From Ruegeria atlantica (lineage in GTDB: Bacteria; Pseudomonadota; Alphaproteobacteria; Rhodobacterales; Rhodobacteraceae), in the NCBI RefSeq assembly GCF_013032505.1, contig NZ_WQCG01000001.1:682001-746000 (forward strand): a DNA stretch of 64,000 nucleotides, in the 5' to 3' direction. Below are positions 36,227 through 43,345 of this stretch, piece by piece. Made by a program: the position numbers and the translations under genes. Numbering within the stretch: position 1 is the stretch's first letter; each line of letters begins with the position of its first letter. The notes under the pieces are model-generated. The model was not told the DNA's origin. It did not search any database and saw only the letters and a program-made list of their open reading frames with translations.

Positions 36227-37003
36227 GTGACAGATTCCACTCCGGTCATCGAGATCAAGAACCTACACAAGAGCTTTGGCAATCTTGAGGTATTGAAAGG
36301 GGTGGATATCACCGCCAGACGCGGCGACGTCGTTTCTCTGATCGGCTCATCAGGGTCCGGAAAGTCGACACTTCTGCGTTGCTGCAACCTGTTGGAAGAC
36401 AGCCAAGAGGGCGAAATTCTGTTCAAGGGCGAACCGGTCCGCTGGACCGGCAGCGCACATAACCGCCGGCCAGCCGATCCGAAACAGGTTCTGCGCATTC
36501 GCACGAACCTGTCTATGGTGTTTCAGCAGTTCAATCTTTGGGCCCACATGACCATCCTTCAAAACGTGATGGAGGCCCCGGTGACTGTTATGGGCCGCGA
36601 CAAGGCCGAGGTTGAGGACAGCGCCCGCAGGTACCTGGAAAAGGTCGGTATCGGTGACAAATGCGATGTATACCCGGCGCAATTGTCGGGTGGTCAGCAG
36701 CAACGTGCCGCGATTGCGCGTGGCCTGTGCATGGAGCCTCAGGCCCTGTTGTTCGACGAACCCACATCGGCCCTGGATCCCGAGTTGGAACAGGAAGTTA
36801 TCAAGGTAATCAAGGATCTGGCCTCTGAGGGTCGCACCATGATCATCGTGACGCATGACATGAAAATGGCTGCTGATATCTCAAGCCATGTTGTGTTCCT
36901 GCATCAAGGCCTTATCGAAGAAGAAGGCCTGCCGGAAGACATCTTTACGACCCCTGAATCCACGCGACTTCAGGGTTTCCTATCCGCCACCATGGCGGCA
37001 TAA
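36227..37003 (+). CDS. Polar amino acid ABC transporter, ATP-binding protein
   Basis: ATPase of a HisP/GlnQ-type importer, 258 residues. Walker A GSSGSGKST (40-48), Q-loop FQQFNLWAH, signature LSGGQQQR (153-160), Walker B LLFDEP (174-179) and the switch histidine in VTHDM are intact. The start is a GTG at 36227, with only a weak ribosome binding site (CTGGA). Upstream TTGACA (36129) may mark the operon promoter. Operon order is ATPase, binding protein, permease, permease. Confidence 0.94.
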   Translation: MTDSTPVIEIKNLHKSFGNLEVLKGVDITARRGDVVSLIGSSGSGKSTLLRCCNLLEDSQEGEILFKGEPVRWTGSAHNRRPADPKQVLRIRTNLSMVFQQFNLWAHMTILQNVMEAPVTVMGRDKAEVEDSARRYLEKVGIGDKCDVYPAQLSGGQQQRAAIARGLCMEPQALLFDEPTSALDPELEQEVIKVIKDLASEGRTMIIVTHDMKMAADISSHVVFLHQGLIEEEGLPEDIFTTPESTRLQGFLSATMAA

Positions 37004-37034
37004 ATTCAGGACAGAACCAAATAGGGGAGTAACA

Positions 37035-37748
37035 ATGAAAAAACTGATTCTGACCACAGCAGCACTGGCGCTGGGCGCTGGAATGGCCATGGCGGACACC
37101 GTCCGTCTGGGCACCGAAGGTGCTTATGCGCCGTGGAACTTCGTCAACGACGCGGGCGAGATCGACGGATTCGAGCGTGAGCTGGGCGATGAGCTGTGCA
37201 AGCGTGCCAGCCTGGATTGCGAATGGGTCAAGAACGACTGGGATTCGATCATCCCGAACTTGGTCTCAGGCAACTACGATGCCATCATCGCAGGCATGTC
37301 GATCACCGACGAGCGTGACGAAGTCATCGACTTCACCCAAAACTACACGCCGCCGGATCCGTCCGCCTATGTCGCCATGGCAGATGGTGTTGATCTGGCA
37401 GGCGGCGTGATCGCTGCACAAACCGGTACCATTCAGGCCGGCTACGTTGCCGATTCCGGCGCAACTCTGGTCGAGTTCGCAAGCCCTGAAGAAACCATTG
37501 CTGCCGTGCGCAATGGCGAAGCAGATGCCGTTCTGGCCGACAAATCCTTTCTGGTGCCCTTCACCGAAGACGGCTCGGGCCTGTTGTTTGTCGGTGACGA
37601 AGTCCCGCTGGGCGGTGGCGTCGGAATGGGTATCCGCGAATCCGACGGTGATCTGAAGGAAAAGTTCAACGCCGCCATTCAGTCCATGAAGGACGACGGG
37701 AGCCTGAACGAGCTGATCACCAAGTGGGAAGTGTCCTCGACCTTCTGA
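37035..37748 (+). CDS. Polar amino acid ABC transporter, periplasmic binding protein
   Basis: A 237-residue secreted receptor. The signal peptide is clear (MKKLILTTAALALGAGMAMA, cleavage before DTVRLG). The mature domain belongs to the HisJ/LAO family: RLGTEGAYAPWNFVNDAG, SIIPNLVSGNYDAIIAGMSIT, ERDEVIDFTQNY. The family binds His, Lys, Arg, ornithine or nopaline; the exact ligand is not predictable. Start at ATG 37035 after AGGGGAGTAACA. It is followed by a GC-rich hairpin that may allow more binding protein than permease. Confidence 0.94.
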   Translation: MKKLILTTAALALGAGMAMADTVRLGTEGAYAPWNFVNDAGEIDGFERELGDELCKRASLDCEWVKNDWDSIIPNLVSGNYDAIIAGMSITDERDEVIDFTQNYTPPDPSAYVAMADGVDLAGGVIAAQTGTIQAGYVADSGATLVEFASPEETIAAVRNGEADAVLADKSFLVPFTEDGSGLLFVGDEVPLGGGVGMGIRESDGDLKEKFNAAIQSMKDDGSLNELITKWEVSSTF

Positions 37749-37756
37749 TACATTCT

Positions 37757-37784
37757 GCGGCGCGCCTCCCCTAGGGCGCGCCGC
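37757..37784 (+). promoter_or_regulatory. Intercistronic stem-loop between binding protein and permease genes
   Basis: A perfect 10-bp stem GCGGCGCGCC (37757-37766) / GGCGCGCCGC (37775-37784) with an 8-nt loop. No T-run follows, so it likely protects the upstream mRNA or partly attenuates rather than ending transcription, as known for malE-malF type junctions. Confidence 0.6.
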
Positions 37785-37816
37785 CTCAGAGCCCTTGCCA
37801 GTCAAAGAGGCCCGCC

Positions 37817-38704
37817 ATTTTCTCGTTCTGCACTGATCCCGATACGCTCGGCACGTTTCGTTGGTTTGCCTGTTACCTGACCAACGGTGTGCATTGGCTG
37901 TTCTACCTGTCCTTCTTCAAAGTCCTGCTGCTACTTGCCATCACCGCGCCGGTTGCCTTGGGATTTGGATTTCTGGGCGCCATGGCGGCCCGGTCGCACA
38001 TCCTGCCGCTCTCCTTGATAGGTAAGGGCTATATCGCCATCGTGCGCGGAGTGCCGGATATCGCCTTCTTCATGTTCTTCGTGATCGCGCTGGACCAGGC
38101 GTTCGAATGGACTCGTCACAAGATTCTATGCCCGGAGTGGACCGACCCGATCCGGCAAGGCAATGACTTCATCGTCTGCCAGGCGGCAAAATTGCCGTTG
38201 GGAAGCGCACCAGAGTGGGTGCACGAGACCTATGGTTTCTTTCTGGCTGTCATCACCTTTTCCATCGTGTTTGGAGCCTTCGCCGCGAACGTCCTGTTTG
38301 GCGGCATGCAAGCCGTGCCTCATGCGCAACTGGAAACGGCCGAATCTTACGGTATGACTCGCCGCCAGACCTTTTGGCGCATTCTGGTGCCGCAAATGTG
38401 GGTATATGCCCTGCCCGGCCTGTCGAACCTGTGGATGGTACTGATCAAGGCCACTCCGTTGCTGTTCCTGCTGGGTATCGAAGACATTGTCTATTGGGCG
38501 CGCGAACTGGGTGCGTTCAAAAACCCGAAATTCACCCAATACCCACATGGCGATTGGCGCATGTGGTACTTCCTTGCTCTGCTTGTCTTCTATCTGGGCA
38601 TGACCCGCGTCTCGGAAATCGGGCTTGAAAAGCTGATGCGCCGCTTGTCCCATGGTCAAGCGACCTCGGGCGGAGAGTTGCTGCGGAAGGAGACCACGGC
38701 ATGA
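37817..38704 (+). CDS. Polar amino acid ABC transporter, permease (HisQ type), probable ATT start
   Basis: Inner-membrane permease. It has the EAA-type loop ETAESYGMTRRQTFWRILVP and the long periplasmic insert around HKILCPEWTDPIRQGNDFIV that marks this roseobacter-type importer. The first ordinary start (GTG, 37889) lies at the edge of the first helix. However, the frame upstream is open and reads FSFCTDPDTLG then TFRWFACYLTNG, which looks like genuine family N-terminus. The only start-like codon with a ribosome binding site (AAAGAGG, 6-nt spacing) is ATT at 37817, giving 295 residues. No in-frame ATG, GTG or TTG exists between the upstream stop (37772) and 37889. If ATT is not used, the protein would be 271 residues. 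Confidence 0.85.
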   Translation: MFSFCTDPDTLGTFRWFACYLTNGVHWLFYLSFFKVLLLLAITAPVALGFGFLGAMAARSHILPLSLIGKGYIAIVRGVPDIAFFMFFVIALDQAFEWTRHKILCPEWTDPIRQGNDFIVCQAAKLPLGSAPEWVHETYGFFLAVITFSIVFGAFAANVLFGGMQAVPHAQLETAESYGMTRRQTFWRILVPQMWVYALPGLSNLWMVLIKATPLLFLLGIEDIVYWARELGAFKNPKFTQYPHGDWRMWYFLALLVFYLGMTRVSEIGLEKLMRRLSHGQATSGGELLRKETTA

Positions 38705-39507
38705 GCTGTATCCAAACTATACAGGACTACGGCCTGCGCTCGATCGGACTTGGTGAACGTGCAATTCCAAAAGCCGATTTTACTCTGTGCGAACAGTTCA
38801 CTCTTATCGGCTCAGGCATGATCTGGAATATCTATTTCGGGATCATGGCGCTGATAACTGGCTTCTTTTTGGCCACGGCGCTGGCAGTGGGCAAGGCATC
38901 CACTAACAAATGGCTGCGTAAACCGTCCGAGTGGTTCATCTTCCTGTTCCGGGGTTCTCCCCTGTTCATCCAATTCTTCTTTGCCTATTTCTTCTTTCTG
39001 TCGCTCAAGCAAAGCTTCCCGTTTCTGGATGCTTTGACTTCTGCGTGGCTGGGTGCGCTGATTGTGCTGTTTTTCAACACAGCAGCCTACTCGGGTGAGA
39101 TTTTCTATGGCGCGCTGCGATCCATCCCTAAGGGCGATATAGAGGCCGCTGACGCATATGGCATGACCGGTTGGGCGCGTTTCCGGCGCATTATCTGGCC
39201 AACCATGCTACGGCTGGCCTGGCCCGCCTACACCAATGAAGCGATCTTCCTGTTCCACGCCACAACGCTAGTCTTCTTCTCGGCCTTCCCGGTCTGGCAG
39301 CAACGGGGCGACGCGCTGTACTACGCGGGTTATTTTGCGGACAAAACATTCAACCCCTTCATCCCCTATCCGATTCTGGCTTTTTACTTCATCCTGCTAT
39401 CGCTGGCGGTAATCGGCCTGTTCGGGTTGGTAAACAAACAGCTGAACCGCCACCTGCCCACGACCAAGCGCAGCAAAGTGAAGCTGAAACTGAACCTGGC
39501 GCGCTGA
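38701..39507 (+). CDS. Polar amino acid ABC transporter, permease (HisM type)
   Basis: A 268-residue second permease. The membrane region has FRGSPLFIQFFFAYFF, and the EAA loop is EAADAYGMTGWARFRRIIWP. Its ATG overlaps the stop of the preceding permease (ATGA). The final 20 residues are basic and cytoplasmic. It ends the four-gene operon, 92 bp before the tRNA-His gene on the opposite strand. Confidence 0.93.
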   Translation: MSCIQTIQDYGLRSIGLGERAIPKADFTLCEQFTLIGSGMIWNIYFGIMALITGFFLATALAVGKASTNKWLRKPSEWFIFLFRGSPLFIQFFFAYFFFLSLKQSFPFLDALTSAWLGALIVLFFNTAAYSGEIFYGALRSIPKGDIEAADAYGMTGWARFRRIIWPTMLRLAWPAYTNEAIFLFHATTLVFFSAFPVWQQRGDALYYAGYFADKTFNPFIPYPILAFYFILLSLAVIGLFGLVNKQLNRHLPTTKRSKVKLKLNLAR

Positions 39508-39599
39508 TTTCAGGCGCGCCAATCGGTTTTCCGTTCTCAACACAACAAGGCACCCAACAGTTCGAACTCTGAGCTGCATCATGGTCGATTTGGGGGAAA

Positions 39600-39676
39600 T
39601 GGTACCGCCTCCCTGGCTTGAACAGGGGACCTCTGGATCCACAATCCAGCGCTCTAACCAACTGAGCTAAGGCGGC
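39600..39676 (-). tRNA. tRNA-His (anticodon GTG)
   Basis: A full cloverleaf on the minus strand: acceptor GCCGCCT/AGGCGGT, D-stem GCTC/GAGC, anticodon stem CTGGA/TCCAG with loop TTGTGGA (anticodon GTG), T-stem CCCTG/CAGGG with loop TTCAAGC, and an encoded CCA end. The base before position 1 is T, not G, and the discriminator is A73 rather than C73. So the otherwise universal G-1:C73 pair of tRNA-His is missing, as is known for a clade of alphaproteobacteria. Confidence 0.95.
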
Positions 39677-39723
39677 ACTCGTGAGGGGCGATGTACCGAA
39701 CACGCACTCGGAATGCAAGAGGA

Positions 39724-40206
39724 TTAAAGACGAATTTCCCAGCTTTGTTCGACTAGATCGCAGCCAAAGGAATGAACCTTTTTACTGCCGGTCAATTGCC
39801 ATCCGGACGCCCTGTAAAGCGCACAGGCAGCCCGATGACTTTCATGAGTCCACAGCGCCATTTCGCTGTAGCCGGCGCTGCGCGCAAACCCCATGCATGT
39901 CTCTAGCATGCGCTTACCCAAGCCCTGCCCGCGGGCCTCTGGCATCAGCAGAAACAACCTCAGCTTTGCAGTGTGGTCATCAAGCGCAACGCAAAAGATA
40001 CTGCCAAGGCGTACGCCATCCTGCTCGGCGATCCAGCCTCGCTCTCGTGTCGGATCGTGCGCGTCGAGGAATTCCGTCAGTATCCGTTCAACGAGGGGCG
40101 CGAAAGTGTCATCGAACCCCTCGTCCCGTTGATAAAGAAAGCCATGTTGTTCGACCAACCAGGGCGCATCATCTGGGCGGAAAGGTCTGATCAGAACATC
40201 ATCCAT
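39724..40206 (-). CDS. GNAT-family N-acetyltransferase
   Basis: A 160-residue GNAT domain. The acetyl-CoA-binding loop is in motif A, MPEARGQGLGKRMLETCMGFAR (the Q/R-x-x-G-x-G/A pattern), preceded by the beta strand KLRLFLL and followed by MALWTHESHRAACALYRASGW. It resembles the acetyltransferase half of MarR-GNAT fusion proteins but has no MarR domain. Substrate unknown. Confidence 0.88.
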   Translation of the reverse strand: MDDVLIRPFRPDDAPWLVEQHGFLYQRDEGFDDTFAPLVERILTEFLDAHDPTRERGWIAEQDGVRLGSIFCVALDDHTAKLRLFLLMPEARGQGLGKRMLETCMGFARSAGYSEMALWTHESHRAACALYRASGWQLTGSKKVHSFGCDLVEQSWEIRL

Positions 40207-40283
40207 ACCCTACCTGACCGCAAAGGCAGCTTGATTCTCAACCCTTTGCGCGCTAGCAGGAATGCTCAGTCCCGGAGGCGAGT

Positions 40284-40472
40284 ATGGGCATCAACACCGA
40301 ACGTGACATTCAGGCAAACCTTCAGATCGGCCCGACCGACCAAGGCATGGTGCGCCTGTTCATCGAGGCCGACGGCATCGAAGTTCCGATGGACTTCGAA
40401 CCTGAAGAAGCGGAAGAAATCGCAGAGGAAATCCTAGCCGCCGTGCAAGCCGCCCGGATCGTAAAAGACTGA
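40284..40472 (+). CDS. Small acidic protein, DUF6324-like
   Basis: A 62-residue acidic protein (IQANLQIGPTDQGMVRLF, then EVPMDFEPEEAEEIAEEI) with a helical C-terminal half. The sequence pattern matches a small conserved family of Rhodobacterales that I associate with DUF6324; the name is from memory. The ATG has GGAGGCGAGT in front. No function is known. Confidence 0.75.
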   Translation: MGINTERDIQANLQIGPTDQGMVRLFIEADGIEVPMDFEPEEAEEIAEEILAAVQAARIVKD

Positions 40473-40476
40473 TAAT

Positions 40477-40908
40477 TCAGATTCTTGGATCGCGCAGTGC
40501 CTGCAACCTGCGGGCTGTATCTGTTGCAAACTTCTGAATCATCTTCTTGCGCCGCGCAGGTGCCAGCTTATCTTCCGGGGCCATTCGAATGATTTCGGCG
40601 TCATACGCATCTGCGATGATCAGACCGGTCTCTACTGGCAACAAATCTGTCGGAAAATCGGTGTCCACCGCCCAAAAAAAGCGGTCGCACCAATCCAGAT
40701 ACCCCTGCCATTTAGAATCCGTCAGATAATCGGCGCGACTGGATTTACACTCAATTACCCATAATTCCCCTTTGGGTCCTAGCCCCATGACGTCAACACG
40801 CAGACCGCGCGTGGGAACGAATTCCTCAACGGATACAAAGCCATGCGTCAGCAAGTGGCGCGAAACCCCGCGGGCCAGTTTTTGTCCGGGCTGTAAATCC
40901 AGTGTCAT
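40477..40908 (-). CDS. mmcB: MmcB-family DNA repair protein
   Basis: A 143-residue PD-(D/E)XK-nuclease-like protein of the MmcB family: VEEFVPTRGLRVDVMGLGP, ELWVIECKSSRADY (nuclease-type E-x-K), WQGYLDWCDRFFWAVDTDFP. In Caulobacter mmcB belongs to the SOS regulon and helps in tolerance of DNA damage by mitomycin C. Start at ATG 40908. An upstream start (40947) is rejected because a LexA box occupies that segment. It is convergent with the small acidic gene, leaving 4 bp between stop codons. Confidence 0.9.
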   Translation of the reverse strand: MTLDLQPGQKLARGVSRHLLTHGFVSVEEFVPTRGLRVDVMGLGPKGELWVIECKSSRADYLTDSKWQGYLDWCDRFFWAVDTDFPTDLLPVETGLIIADAYDAEIIRMAPEDKLAPARRKKMIQKFATDTARRLQALRDPRI

Positions 40909-40919
40909 ATCCGAAATGT

Positions 40920-40934
40920 GAACAATTCGTGAAC
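40920..40934 (-). promoter_or_regulatory. LexA (SOS) box of mmcB
   Basis: On the minus strand GTTC-ACGAATT-GTTC, exactly the alphaproteobacterial LexA operator GTTC-N7-GTTC. It is 11 bp upstream of the mmcB ATG and just downstream of a TTGATT -35-like element (40943-40938), so bound LexA would cover the promoter. Confidence 0.88.
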
Positions 40935-40957
40935 AAAAATCAAGCACCTCAAAGGAC

Positions 40958-41006
40958 TTGACATGATACCATTTGGTATCTCATAAAACAGATACCAAAT
41001 GGTATC
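40958..41006 (+). promoter_or_regulatory. arsR-type promoter with two 16-bp operators
   Basis: TTGACA (-35, 40958-40963) and TCATAA (-10, 40981-40986), 17-bp spacer. The spacer is filled by GATACCATTTGGTATC (40965-40980), a 7-bp inverted repeat around TT. A second copy GATACCAAATGGTATC (40991-41006, around AA) covers the start-site region. The two copies are also reverse complements of each other, 26 bp centre to centre. Autorepression by the downstream ArsR-type regulator is the likely use. Confidence 0.85.
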
Positions 41007-41022
41007 ACTTATGAGGTGACCA

Positions 41023-41343
41023 ATGCAGACTCAAACTCAAAACGCATTTCGCGCACTGGCCGACCCTACCCGCCGCGAAATTGTCCAGATCCTGGCGTCT
41101 CAGGATATGACGATCGCGCAGTTGACGGATCAGTTCGATATGACACGCGCCGCGGTAAAAAAGCACCTGACGGTTCTTTCTGATGGCGGCCTCATCACCG
41201 TCGAGGCGCGCGGACGCGAGCGTATCAACCGACTGGAGCCAATAGGTATGGCCCCCATCCTCGATTGGTTCAGCTATTTTGACCAGTTCTGGGACGATCG
41301 TCTGAACAATCTGAAAGAAGCTATTGAGAGGAAAGAAAGATGA
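41023..41343 (+). CDS. ArsR/SmtB-family regulator
   Basis: A 106-residue winged-helix repressor: ALADPTRREIVQILA, the recognition helix in MTRAAVKKHLTVLSDGGLI, and the wing VEARGRERINRLE. No cysteine is present, so it is not an arsenic or other metal sensor of the CXC type. It belongs to the branch paired with SRPBCC proteins, and its stop codon overlaps the start of that partner (ATGA). Twin palindromic operators precede it. Confidence 0.92.
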   Translation: MQTQTQNAFRALADPTRREIVQILASQDMTIAQLTDQFDMTRAAVKKHLTVLSDGGLITVEARGRERINRLEPIGMAPILDWFSYFDQFWDDRLNNLKEAIERKER

Positions 41344-41765
41344 CAAAAACAGTTCTGCAAAAAACGATTTTCCTAAGGGCCGAGCCGGAAACCGTTTGGG
41401 CCTATTTGACCGAACCCGCCCGATTGGCTGAATGGTTTCACAAACCCGAACAACTGCTTGCCGCCGGTCAAAAGCTGGAAATGTTCGGTACGTCCAGCGG
41501 CGACCTTCTGATCTGGGGTGAGGTACGTGCTGCGCGCCCACCAGAATACCTGGAATACACGTTTACAATCAAACCCATGGGAGACGCCGTCAGCGTCGTG
41601 AAATGGACACTGGACCCGGTTCCGGGCGGCACCCGTCTGGGGCTGGTGCACGAAGGGCTGCCACAAGGCGCAGAGGCATTTGGCCTGATCCTTGCACTCG
41701 ATGACGGTTGGGACGAACATTTAGGCAAGATGCGCAAGGCCCTGCACGAAACTGTTGACGCCTGA
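41340..41765 (+). CDS. SRPBCC (AHSA1-like) ligand-binding domain protein
   Basis: A 141-residue START/AHSA1-fold protein: IFLRAEPETVWAYLTEPARLAEWF, EVRAARPPEYLEYTFTI, GGTRLGLVHEGLP, and the C-terminal helix GWDEHLGKMRKAL. These form a hydrophobic ligand cavity. It is translated together with the ArsR-type regulator (ATGA overlap), so the pair probably responds to a small hydrophobic compound; the ligand is unknown. Confidence 0.88.
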   Translation: MTKTVLQKTIFLRAEPETVWAYLTEPARLAEWFHKPEQLLAAGQKLEMFGTSSGDLLIWGEVRAARPPEYLEYTFTIKPMGDAVSVVKWTLDPVPGGTRLGLVHEGLPQGAEAFGLILALDDGWDEHLGKMRKALHETVDA

Positions 41766-42020
41766 CCCCTTGTGCAAACCCGCCGCAACCCCTAATTAGG
41801 CCCGTGGCGGGTTCTGCCCTTCTTGTGATTGGTAGCATTCTGGTGGCCTTAAGCAATTCCGAGGGGGCTGGCTCTGTTCAGGTCCTGGCCTGATTACCTG
41901 GCGCCCACCTGTACATACAGGTCCTCGGGAATCACACCGCACGGTTGACTGGTGGTCCCGCCACAAAAACTTGCCTCTCGCCTTGTCTTCGAGAGTTTCC
42001 GTTTTCCGAAATAGGTCCTG
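41766..42020. other. Intergenic region, no gene supported
   Basis: Lies between the SRPBCC gene and a convergent membrane-protein gene. It contains a 6-bp hairpin ACCTGT-ACAT-ACAGGT (41907-41922). A minus-strand reading frame at 41894-42079 has no family resemblance and overlaps the membrane-protein gene. Confidence 0.5.
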
Positions 42021-42317
42021 TCAGTTCTTGTCCACCGCCACACGGACGGGTTCAAACTTGGCGGCGATGGGTGTGCCACCCCGGGGTCCCTTTGGCTTTT
42101 CAGCCATGCTCATAATCGCGTAGGCAAACTGAACACCGGCGAATACGATCCCGTTCATGAACCAGATCATTGCCAGAGCAATCAGCCCGATCTCAGACCC
42201 GAAAATCAGGCCGCGCAGGTTGGCCACGTTCAACGCCAGAAGTACTCCGACAAACACGGCTGAGATGACAAATCCCCATGCAACCTGAGTGATATACAAA
42301 CGGACCAGCTTGGGCAT
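42021..42317 (-). CDS. Small membrane protein of unknown function
   Basis: A 98-residue protein with two hydrophobic helices (about 10-32 and 41-66) and a basic, Pro/Gly-rich cytoplasmic-looking tail (KPKGPRGGTPIAAKFEPVRVAVDKN region). The start ATG is preceded by AAGGAGCTTTATT. It seems conserved among roseobacters, but no family name is recognised. Divergent from the LuxR-type gene. Confidence 0.72.
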   Translation of the reverse strand: MPKLVRLYITQVAWGFVISAVFVGVLLALNVANLRGLIFGSEIGLIALAMIWFMNGIVFAGVQFAYAIMSMAEKPKGPRGGTPIAAKFEPVRVAVDKN

Positions 42318-42411
42318 AATAAAGCTCCTTGTCTGATACCGTGATGATAGCGCATGCTCAGGCTGAGTAAACTGCGGCCCCTAGGGGTGCGACACTATAT
42401 TCGGAGCTTCA

Positions 42412-43191
42412 ATGAATGCCCTCAGCCTGTTCACGCTTGATCTTCTCGAAGAGCTGTCATTGCGCCATGATGATCAGGAACGGTGGGAGTTCACGTTAGA
42501 CCGTCTGACTGAGATCGGATTTAACGCCCTGAACATGCTTTGCTTCACACCCGAGACTGGCGCCATTCATTGGGTTCGAAGTTCAATGTCCAAAGGTTGG
42601 CTGAACCGCTATGACAGCCAAGGTTATGCCGAAGCGGATCCGATGCTGGCGCAAGTTCAAAATGGCAAAGAAAGCCTCTACGTGCAGGCCGCAAGCCTCC
42701 GGTCCGCGGACGGCCATTCCTCCAAGGCGCTGGGTCTGAACCACGATCTGGAAAAGGCCGGATATATTCACCTTTACTCTCTGGTGGTTCCCTGCCCTAA
42801 CAACGAGGCCAAGTTGGTGGTTCTGTCATCGGACCGACCGGACGCCGAGGCTCAAATGACCGAGCGGCACCGCGAAATGCGTGTCCTGGCAACCGTACTG
42901 GCAACTAATCTGGGATCGGATATCCCCAGCAATCACGGTCGTGTGTACGACATCACAAGCATCGCTCCAACCACTCCGGACCTGACACCGCGAGAGCTGC
43001 AGGTCCTGAACCTTTTGGCTCTTGGGCACCGAAACGATAGAATCGCCGAACTATTGAACCTCTCGGAAGTTACGGTACGAACCCATTTGAAGAATGCGCG
43101 CGAAAAACTGAGAGCCCCGACCAGAGAATCCGCACTAGTCCGAGCGATGCAACTTGGCCTGATCAATCCGCCGGGCTATCGGAATCGATAG
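42412..43191 (+). CDS. Orphan LuxR-family regulator with autoinducer-binding domain
   Basis: A 259-residue regulator. The N-terminal autoinducer-binding domain keeps Trp63, Tyr67, Tyr72 and Asp76-Pro77 (WLNRYDSQGYAEADPML), the acyl-homoserine-lactone pocket pattern. The second conserved tryptophan of TraR-type proteins (pattern P-x-x-W after the DP) is not evident; Tyr90 occupies about that place. The C-terminal LuxR helix-turn-helix is complete (LTPRELQVLNLLALGHRNDRI region, then VTVRTHLKNAREKL). No luxI-type synthase is in the window, so it is a LuxR solo here. A CCCCTAGGGG palindrome lies 24 bp before the ATG. Confidence 0.88.
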   Translation: MNALSLFTLDLLEELSLRHDDQERWEFTLDRLTEIGFNALNMLCFTPETGAIHWVRSSMSKGWLNRYDSQGYAEADPMLAQVQNGKESLYVQAASLRSADGHSSKALGLNHDLEKAGYIHLYSLVVPCPNNEAKLVVLSSDRPDAEAQMTERHREMRVLATVLATNLGSDIPSNHGRVYDITSIAPTTPDLTPRELQVLNLLALGHRNDRIAELLNLSEVTVRTHLKNAREKLRAPTRESALVRAMQLGLINPPGYRNR

Positions 43192-43293
43192 GTGGCACGC
43201 CGGATGCGTTCCGATAAAATGCTGGTGTCTTTGGAAAAAACTGTGAGTGGTGGAGGCCGAAGACTTGTTTAAACAAACATATTATTAGATTTC

Positions 43294-43321
43294 AGGCGCA
43301 GCGCCTTGTGTGGCTGCGCCT
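43294..43321. terminator. Hairpin between luxR-type gene and nusB (probably bidirectional)
   Basis: AGGCGCAGC (43294-43302) pairs with GCTGCGCCT (43313-43321). It lies between two convergent genes, with TTATTCATTT on the right and an A/T-rich stretch on the left. A 12-bp palindrome TTGTTTAAACAA (43265-43276) lies just before it. Confidence 0.65.
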
Positions 43322-43345
43322 TATTCATTTGGATTACGGCCTTAC

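Noticed and set aside
39724..40206. MarR-GNAT fusion regulator
   Set aside because: Only the acetyltransferase domain is encoded; no helix-turn-helix domain precedes it in frame.
41894..42079. Small minus-strand frame of 61 codons after the small membrane protein gene
   Set aside because: It overlaps the membrane-protein gene, lacks a ribosome binding site and has no recognisable sequence pattern.
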